64,000 nucleotides of DNA from Hemileia vastatrix (lineage: Eukaryota; Basidiomycota; Pucciniomycetes; Pucciniales; Zaghouaniaceae): the NCBI GenBank assembly GCA_030280995.1, contig JASXTE010000005.1, positions 16,098,501 to 16,162,500 on the forward strand. The letters run 5' to 3'. The notes under the pieces are model-generated. The model did no database searches, was not told where the DNA came from, and saw nothing but the letters and a program-made list of their open reading frames with translations. How positions within the stretch are numbered: the stretch's first letter is position 1; the number at the start of each line of letters is the position of its first letter. The position numbers and the translations under genes were made by a program. This document shows, in pieces, positions 58,215-64,000 of the stretch.

Positions 58215-58369
58215 TACTTTTTATTCAGTATATGTATTATAGAAATTTAAAAAATTTAAATCAAAATAATACTCTTTATTCAGTATATGTATTATAGAAA
58301 TTTAAAAAATTTTCTATTCACTCCTTACTTTTAATTAAAATGTCTTAACATTTTTTTATTGTTTTTTTT

Positions 58370-58380
58370 GGGTGAGGGAG
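58370..58380 (+). promoter_or_regulatory. Polypurine tract of element C
   Basis: GGGTGAGGGAG immediately before the 3' LTR, preceded by a T-run. Confidence 0.8.
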
Positions 58381-59820
58381 TGTCAGCCTAGATATCCCTA
58401 GGACTGAGTATTTCTTATACTTGAAATAAGATAACTTTAAGTACATTAAGCTTATATCTTAAAAATAAGGTTAAAATAATACTATATATGATTATATTAC
58501 ATACACTACGCAATATAGGGGGTGGACTTGCTAGCAAGTCCTCAACCTGAACTGAGATGGAACTCAGATGGAACTCAGACTGAACTCATACTGAACCCAA
58601 ACTGAACTCTACTTGAACACCCACCTAAAACTGTTCTGCTGAGTGGTGTTCATTCCTGATTGTATGGTTCCTTTATCAATAGCTCAATGTGTGTTCAATC
58701 TGTTGTGAGTTTGGGTCCAAGGTTGCGGACTCACTAGCAAGTCCACCCCCCATATTGTGTGGTGATATATATATAATTATTACTCTATTATATAAATTAT
58801 AGTAGTTTAAATAGCTTATCCATAGCCTAATAATACTTATTAAGGTGTTAATGTAGTCATAATTTACTTATCTTAAGTGATATTAAGTAATTATTGACAT
58901 ACATAAGCTTATATGTATACATAAATCTCATATTCAGTGAAATATGCAGTATATTATGTATATTTAGGTATATAAGTGGGTTTTAGCCTCTTAATAACCT
59001 ATAACCTTTGTTTTTCTGCTTATTTTAGGTCATATGGACGTATCCAGTGGACTCACAACACCTACAAAAGCATAAACATCTATTTCAGGTGCATAAACTC
59101 AGTCTGGACAACTTAATCTGCTTCCTTTGGATGGATATTCACAGATTTATGGGTTGGGAGGTCATTTCTGGGTTAATATGGATTCTTGGGGATGTTATTG
59201 GGGGCTTGGAAATTTCATTTGTTTCTTTATATGCTTTGGGTTTCATTATATTCTCTTTGGATGAGTTATTTTACCTGTTTCTTTATGGTATCCGCTTTTA
59301 TCTGGATTTTCTATTTATGGTATTGGTCTGTGTTATCATTAATTGTGATGAAGGGTTGTTACTGGAGATCTGGGTGTTGAATCTTCTTGAAGTGGACGCC
59401 ATGGGGAGGTGATGGGCCCTCAAAGTGCTGTAATTGCCGGGGATAGCAGTGACATCATCTGGATTGAAGGTCTGTGCACTCCAGTGGATTTCGGTATAAG
59501 TAAGGGAGGATTTTGACGGTTATTGGGCATCATTCACTTACTACAATTCAAATAAACATTAAAACACAATTATTAGCATTTAAAAATATATTATAAAGCC
59601 ATTATAAATTGATATTATCTTTATATAAGCTATAACTATATTATATTCATCTATTTTCCACCACTAGCACACATTTAAATCCAAGTATTGTGAGTTTTAT
59701 TTGAGTATAACTATTTTATTAGTCTTCCCCTGAGGTTTAATCACTAAATAATTTATTAATAAGTAGTAGGACCATAAATAAATACTATTATATCATACTT
59801 AAATACTAGATACACTGACA
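58381..59820 (+). repeat. 3' LTR of element C, carrying a MITE
   Basis: Identical in length to the 5' LTR (1,176 bp) once the 261-bp insertion and one ATA are removed. It ends CTGACA at 59820, followed by the GAATA duplication. Confidence 0.93.
58504..58764. mobile_element. CACTA-like MITE (261 bp) inside the C 3' LTR
   Basis: Absent from the 5' LTR. Flanked by ATA (58501-58503 and 58765-58767), a 3-bp duplication. Imperfect terminal inverted repeats of about 37 bp: left end CACTACGCAATATAGGGGG, right end (reverse complement) CACCACACAATATGGGGGG, both then GTGGACTTGCTAG. The CACTA start and 3-bp duplication are those of the CMC/EnSpm superfamily. It has no coding capacity; the interior carries repeated GAACTC-type units (58540-58620). 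Confidence 0.85.
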
Positions 59821-59825
59821 GAATA

Positions 59826-60330
59826 AGAAAGTTTGGGGCAACTTTAATTATCATCAAACCATCCTGAGGTGATATCCTTGCTCCTCAGTCAGTTTTCACT
59901 GTTTTTTTGGCCACAATTGGCTGTGTTTCTTGCAAGTTGAGTTCTTCATTTAACTTAACTTGGCAACTGGTTTCTTTGGTATAGTCTTGCAAGCTATATC
60001 AAGTATTATTTCTGTCTCTGGTGTAGATTTGCAACATACATCAAGTATCATTGCTTTCTCTGATGTGGAAATTGGTCTACATTTCAGTTCTTTGGTTTGG
60101 TAGTCTTTCTGGAGACTACTTTCTTGGCTGATCAGGAAGTCAAGTGTGTTGGAAAAGGGGCTTTAGAAACAGGAACCAATTTACTGTAGCAGGTAAATCT
60201 CACTTTATTTTTCTAAAGGGACAGGGGATTTTCTCTCTGTGTTTTCTCCAACTCCCTTGGTAAAGGCCTATAGCAAGTACTGTAGCATTGTCTACACCAC
60301 CTAGAAGCGGCCAGACCTCACTTAAGCCAG
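59826..60330. other. Unassigned spacer
   Basis: Original continuation of the locus beyond element C. It contains a ~42-bp tandem repeat (around 59985-60068; AGTATTATTTCTGTCTCTGG and AGTATCATTGCTTTCTCTGA). No gene or element boundary recognised. Confidence 0.5.
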
Positions 60331-60748
60331 AAAACCACCAAAAACCTCCAATAAAGCCCAAAAATACTTAGAAAAATCCACCACAGCTACTAAAACCCTT
60401 AAAACACAAAATTAAGCTTTGAAAAATTTGAGACATAAAATATAGTTCCAAATTAGCTCTACTTAATGTCACTAAGCACTTAACCCTAAGACTTATGGTA
60501 AACACAAAAAAATTAAACAGCTATCTTTTATAAATGAAAAATGAGGAAATGACCCCTTAAAACTAAGAATATGAAAAATGTCATCAGGACATAAAATATA
60601 GAGAAAGCCCGGGGTTGTCCGATAATAGTACCCAAATATCCGTAGTCCCAATATTCACTGAATAAAACCAGAAAAACACCCAATTATTTAACCAATGTCA
60701 ATTAAGACATACCAAAACAGCGCCAAACAGCCCAACAAAGGCCTCTGC
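60331..60748 (+). repeat. Right arm of the inverted repeat (copy of the H2 upstream region)
   Basis: Inverse copy of 50104-50552 up to the codons equivalent to the H2 start, where ATG is replaced by GCG. The homology ends at GACCACACC (about 60748), where an E-type ORF1 fragment begins. Confidence 0.75.
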
Positions 60749-61205
60749 CAATGTTGGAAGACCACACCATGAAGAGGAACTAGAAATAATTGATTATGAT
60801 GAGACTTCTGTAAGTTCTCCTTTTACTGAAAAAATTGCTTCAATAAATCAATTGTTGGACCAAACAGGATGTGGAAATACAAGAAGTAGAAATAAAAGTG
60901 GAAACGACTGCTGTAGATCAAAAGCCCCCAGTGAACCTCCCAGAAGAGCTTCCAAGAGGCTTCACAATAAAAAATATGCCCTTGCAGCAGAAAGTCAGAA
61001 ACCTCTCAGCTCACATCAAGGAGTTGAAAGCAGAGAACCTCTAGCTAACATCAAAGGTAGAAATGCTAGAAAAAAAGGTAAGAAATTTAGAAACCTTTCT
61101 TCAAGAGACAAGGAAACTTCTTCCTGTAGAAAAAACCCTTCCACAGTTGGTTCTCATCCACAGAAAAAGGTGAAAGTCTCAAAATGGCAGTGGGACTGGC
61201 TCAAC
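60749..61205 (+). pseudogene. Fragment of an E/F-type ORF1
   Basis: Reads EELEIIDYDETSVSS, INQLLDQTGCGN and RRASKRLHNKK in one frame, strongly like the start of E ORF1 (IDYDEASSVS, INQLLDQSGCRN). The conserved continuation (MPLQQKVRNLSAHIKEL) is in the +1 frame after a run of six As (60969-60974), the same position as the shift in F. The fragment ends soon after KVSKWQWDWL (about 61195). There is no start codon, HPY motif or PW end, so it is a truncated insert joined to the H2-like upstream copy. Downstream gag is absent. Confidence 0.65.
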
Positions 61206-62087
61206 ACTGTCACCGGACGACCTACGCACAAGGTCAAGGATGTTCCTGAAAGTGAGATGAGGGTTTTAGAAACTTCTTCGAAGCACAGAGGAATGATTCG
61301 AGGAAATGGTGTAAAGATCACTCGAAGTAAGAGCTACAGGTTCAAGGTTTGTTCGAGAAGAATTATAAACTAGTTTCAAAGGTAATAGGAATTCTTAAGA
61401 TCTCATGAAGGGTTGGAAACTAAATAATCAAAGATTTAGGATTTAGAAATGAATATTGAGAAAATAAAAGAAAGATACAATAACAGTGATTTTGACTTTA
61501 AAGATTTACCACTATTAATGTAAATACGATTTTATAATTTAATTCTAAGGAATATCGAACCAAATACCCAACCCCTTTTATATCCTTTGTTCCTCCTCAC
61601 ATTGACCTCCCTTCCATTGCACCATTCCGATTCCATTGACCATTACTAACATACACTTAGACCCCCCTGGCTAAATACCCGTCCATGCTCAATTTACCCC
61701 TTTTTAATTAATTAACATAACTTTAATGAAAAACTACTACTGTACTATTTCGTTGAACCTAGCGCTGTGCGTCGCTTATTGAAAAGGACTAAGGCACACT
61801 ATTGGGAAGTTGACTAATTTAGATTTAGAGTTTAGGCTAGCACAGTTGAATAGTAAGTACACAAAGGGGAATTGCAGTTGCTATGGAGAACTGCTTTCTG
61901 CGCTTCGAGTATAGATTTAGGACTCGATATTATTGATTTAATGAGCTGCTTTCGCCTCGAGTGTCACGTGGCGCGTGACAGATGCCCGGGTATAAGAATT
62001 GCGAACTCCGTTGAGCTTGAGCCATCTTCCCACACTAGTTTTCCTTCTTCTATAATTTTGTCTTACTTATTAATTTCTCTTTTTATA
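61206..62087 (+). other. Unassigned region and possible promoter of the 62088 gene
   Basis: Base composition becomes less A/T-rich. A short open stretch to 61373 is Lys/Arg/Ser-rich and unrecognised. TTTATAT at 61577-61583 could be a TATA element. The frame of the downstream gene is open upstream to about 61872, so a longer N-terminus cannot be excluded. Confidence 0.4.
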
Positions 62088-63014
62088 ATGAACTGTCCTA
62101 CTCCCACACCTACGCCTCCACACCCTAAAGCGGATGGGGGAATGATTACGCAACAATTTTCACAAACTTGCACGGCTTGTGAAAGCATGGAATATTTCTG
62201 TGTCGAAAGTACGGTGACTCAAGGCCCTTGCCAGAAATGCGAGTTTTGCCGTTGGCGACGAGTGGCGTGCAATGCGTTGACTAAGAACGCAGAGATCGAA
62301 AAACGATTCACCAAGACCAAGTTTTGGGTAATCCCTAAAACCAAAGAGGTGGTCGAAGACATTTGGGATGTCTTGATTGAAGATGAACAATCGGTGGGGG
62401 AAAATGATAAGGAATTAAATAACGAGATCTCAACCTGGGTAACCCAGGCCACGAGTTCAAAGCGAGGTGTTGAGGAAGAGGTCGACGAGTTGGTGGAGGA
62501 AGATGAAGATGAAGTCCCTGTTCCAGGGTGGGCACCCAAGAAACGATGGGTGGTCATCAAAGACAACGAGGAGGAGAGAGAGGCAGAGGTTGAGGTGGCG
62601 CCAAGGTTATTTTTAGAGCCTGACCCCATTTTCGAGGTAAGTTTTTAATTGTTATTTTTAAGGATGAAGTTACTGATGAGTTTTGTTTAGACATCGAATA
62701 CCCCTGAAGACCCGATTGGGGAGCCTGCGCCGGTTATACCAACTGAGGCAAACCCTCCGGCCACGGATGTAGTTGAAGAACCTGAAGACACCCTGGACCA
62801 GGTGTGGTCGAAGAAACCTCGTCAAGGTCGACGAGTAAGGTTCGCCGAAGAGTTAAGTGGGGAGGTCGACACAATTATTGACGCTGCTTCCTTCGACGTG
62901 GCAGAGGAGCTCTTGGAGATTGGAGAGGTGGTTCCGGTAGGAGAGGAAGAGGTATTTGAGAAATGCAGGAAGGAGATAAGGGTAGTTTTGGAGAAAATAA
63001 AAAGACTGGTTTGA
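62088..63014 (+). CDS. Two-exon cysteine-cluster protein, 290 residues, unknown function
   Basis: Exon 1 62088-62636, intron 62637-62690, exon 2 62691-63014 (stop TGA). The intron is 54 bases with donor GAG|GTAAGT, acceptor TTTAG and CTGAT as a branch site; removing it joins IFE to TSNTPEDP in phase. Features: Pro/Thr-rich start (MNCPTPTPTPP), cysteine cluster at ~27-58 (TCTACES, FC, PCQKCEFCRW, ACN), a predicted helical KKR-rich segment, then very acidic stretches (VEEEVDELVEEDEDE; EEVFEKC near the end) and KKPRQGRRVRFAEEL. It is like H1 and H2 in layout but better preserved, with both frames open. Possibly a retroelement-associated or host zinc-cluster protein; nucleic-acid binding is inferred only. 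Confidence 0.65.
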
Positions 63015-64000
63015 GAAAAATTAAAAGAAAAAATTTGAAATGAAAAGGAGATGTTAAGAAGTAGAAAAATTTGTATTTTAGTTTTAGTTTATTTTATTTT
63101 ATTTTTTTATTGTAGGTGAATATTATTAATTTTATAAGATTTGGGAGAGAGAGAAAAAGAAAAAAGAAGTTTTAAATAAAAAATTTTAGAATTTGAAAGA
63201 AGAAATTTAAAGAAAGAAAAAAGTTGTTTAATTGAAGGAAATTTTAAGGTTTTAAAAGGAAAATTTTATGTAAGAAAAGAGAGAGAAAAAGAAACGGTTT
63301 GTGATTGAGATGAGTTTGTTAAATTGAGAATTTAATGAATTTTTTTTTTTTTTTTTTTTTTTTTTTAGGAAATTTTAGTTGAAAAGAGAGGAAGAAGAAA
63401 GAAAAGAAAAAACAGAATTTAAAATTTAAAGAGAATTTGAAATGAAGAATTATTTGTTTGAAGAATTATTATAGGGAGATTCAGAGGTTGAAGTTAAGTT
63501 CGAGGTAATGGTTGTGCCGTACAAGATTTGATGGTTCGAAGAAAAGAAAATTTTAAAGAGAGAATAAATTTTTAGAGGAGAAAATTTTAACGAGAATTTT
63601 TAAATTTAAGAAGAATGTATTTTTAGAGAATTGAAAAAGAGAAAAGAAAGAAAATATTTAGAGAGATTTAAGAGTTTTTTTTATTATTTATGTTTATTCT
63701 ATTTATTTTATTTTATTTTATTTTTATTTTGATTGTTTATGTTTATTCTATTTATTTTATTTTATTTTTTATTTTATTTTATTTAATTTTACTTTTGATT
63801 TTACTTTTAGTTGGTTTTTTGAGAAAAAATTATATAGAAGTAGAAGAAAGAAAAAAAGAAAAGAGAGAAAGGAGAAAACAAGGCTAAGAAATTTAAGAGG
63901 TGTTTAGATTTTAAAGAAAGAAAGAAAAAGAAAAGAAAATTTTAAATAAAAGAAATTTTAAGGTTTTGGTTTTAAAGGATATTTCAAATGAAAAGATTTT
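63015..64000. repeat. Low-complexity purine/pyrimidine region
   Basis: A/G-rich on the plus strand (repeated GAAAGAAAAAAG, AAATTTTAA) with a run of about 25 T near 63341-63366 and TTTATTTTATTTTA tracts (63081-63110, 63680-63800). No gene seen. Confidence 0.75.

Larger units (their letters stand above)
50675..59820 (+). mobile_element. Element C: full-length chromovirus with perfect target duplication
   Basis: LTRs 50675-51850 (1,176 bp) and 58381-59820 (1,176 bp plus a 264-bp insertion), flanked by GAATA at 50670-50674 and 59821-59825. Internal: primer-site motif, leader, intact ORF1, ORF2 remnant, gag-pol, polypurine tract. High LTR identity by eye indicates a young insertion. Confidence 0.95.

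Noticed and set aside
61872..62087. N-terminal extension of the 62088 gene
   Set aside because: Open frame but no cysteine-cluster or family signal; the ATG at 62088 lies just before the Pro-rich start typical of the product. Not fully excluded.

Overview
This is a transposon graveyard from a fungal genome, most likely a basidiomycete (Agaricomycete-like). Support: chromodomain Ty3/gypsy elements in nested stacks, a 54-base intron with perfect GT/AG sites and a CTGAT branch site, and cysteine-cluster proteins of the kind found in mushroom genomes. The species cannot be named. I see no housekeeping gene, rRNA or complete tRNA gene. Almost every base belongs to an LTR retrotransposon or an insertion into one.

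Layout. 1-917: end of a PIF/Harbinger-like DNA transposon, inserted in a fragment of a C-type LTR (918-1208), itself abutting the 3' LTR of element A. 1209-12184: element A (minus strand chromovirus), split by a complete Ty1/copia element with 5-bp target duplications (6178-10090). The LTR at 10683-12184 is shared with element D (12185-15022), whose 5' half is replaced by element E in a mid-gene fusion. E runs on the minus strand from 15023 and is interrupted by full-length element B (plus strand, 21567-31285). E's primer site and truncated 5' LTR lie beyond B, at 31286-31750. 31760-37376: element G, a different gypsy family, 5'-truncated and lacking RNase H. 37377-50153: two minus-strand cysteine-cluster genes (H1, H2) with a G-type LTR start between them. 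H1 is split within its coding sequence by full-length element F (38160-47310). 50675-59820: full-length element C with a perfect GAATA duplication; its 3' LTR holds a 261-bp CACTA-like MITE. 60331-60748 is an inverted copy of the region upstream of H2, followed by a fragment of an E-like ORF1 (60749-61205). 62088-63014: a two-exon cysteine-cluster gene, then a low-complexity purine/pyrimidine tail.

Common biology. B, C, E and F are related chromoviruses: LTRs beginning TGTCAGCC (B, C, F), a shared primer-site-like motif after the LTR, gag with a C-C-H-C knuckle, protease, reverse transcriptase, RNase H, integrase and a C-terminal chromodomain. Each also carries an extra upstream reading frame, ORF1, with a coiled-coil or Q/P-rich region, a KWKWDW-type motif, an HPYxG motif and an invariant end, Pro-Trp-stop. 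That stop overlaps the start of a second coiled-coil frame (ORF2) in the -1 frame, at a site that also reads as a splice donor (TGGTAAGY). This arrangement is the best candidate for an undescribed system here. All gag-pol copies carry stops or frameshifts; ORF1 of element C is intact.
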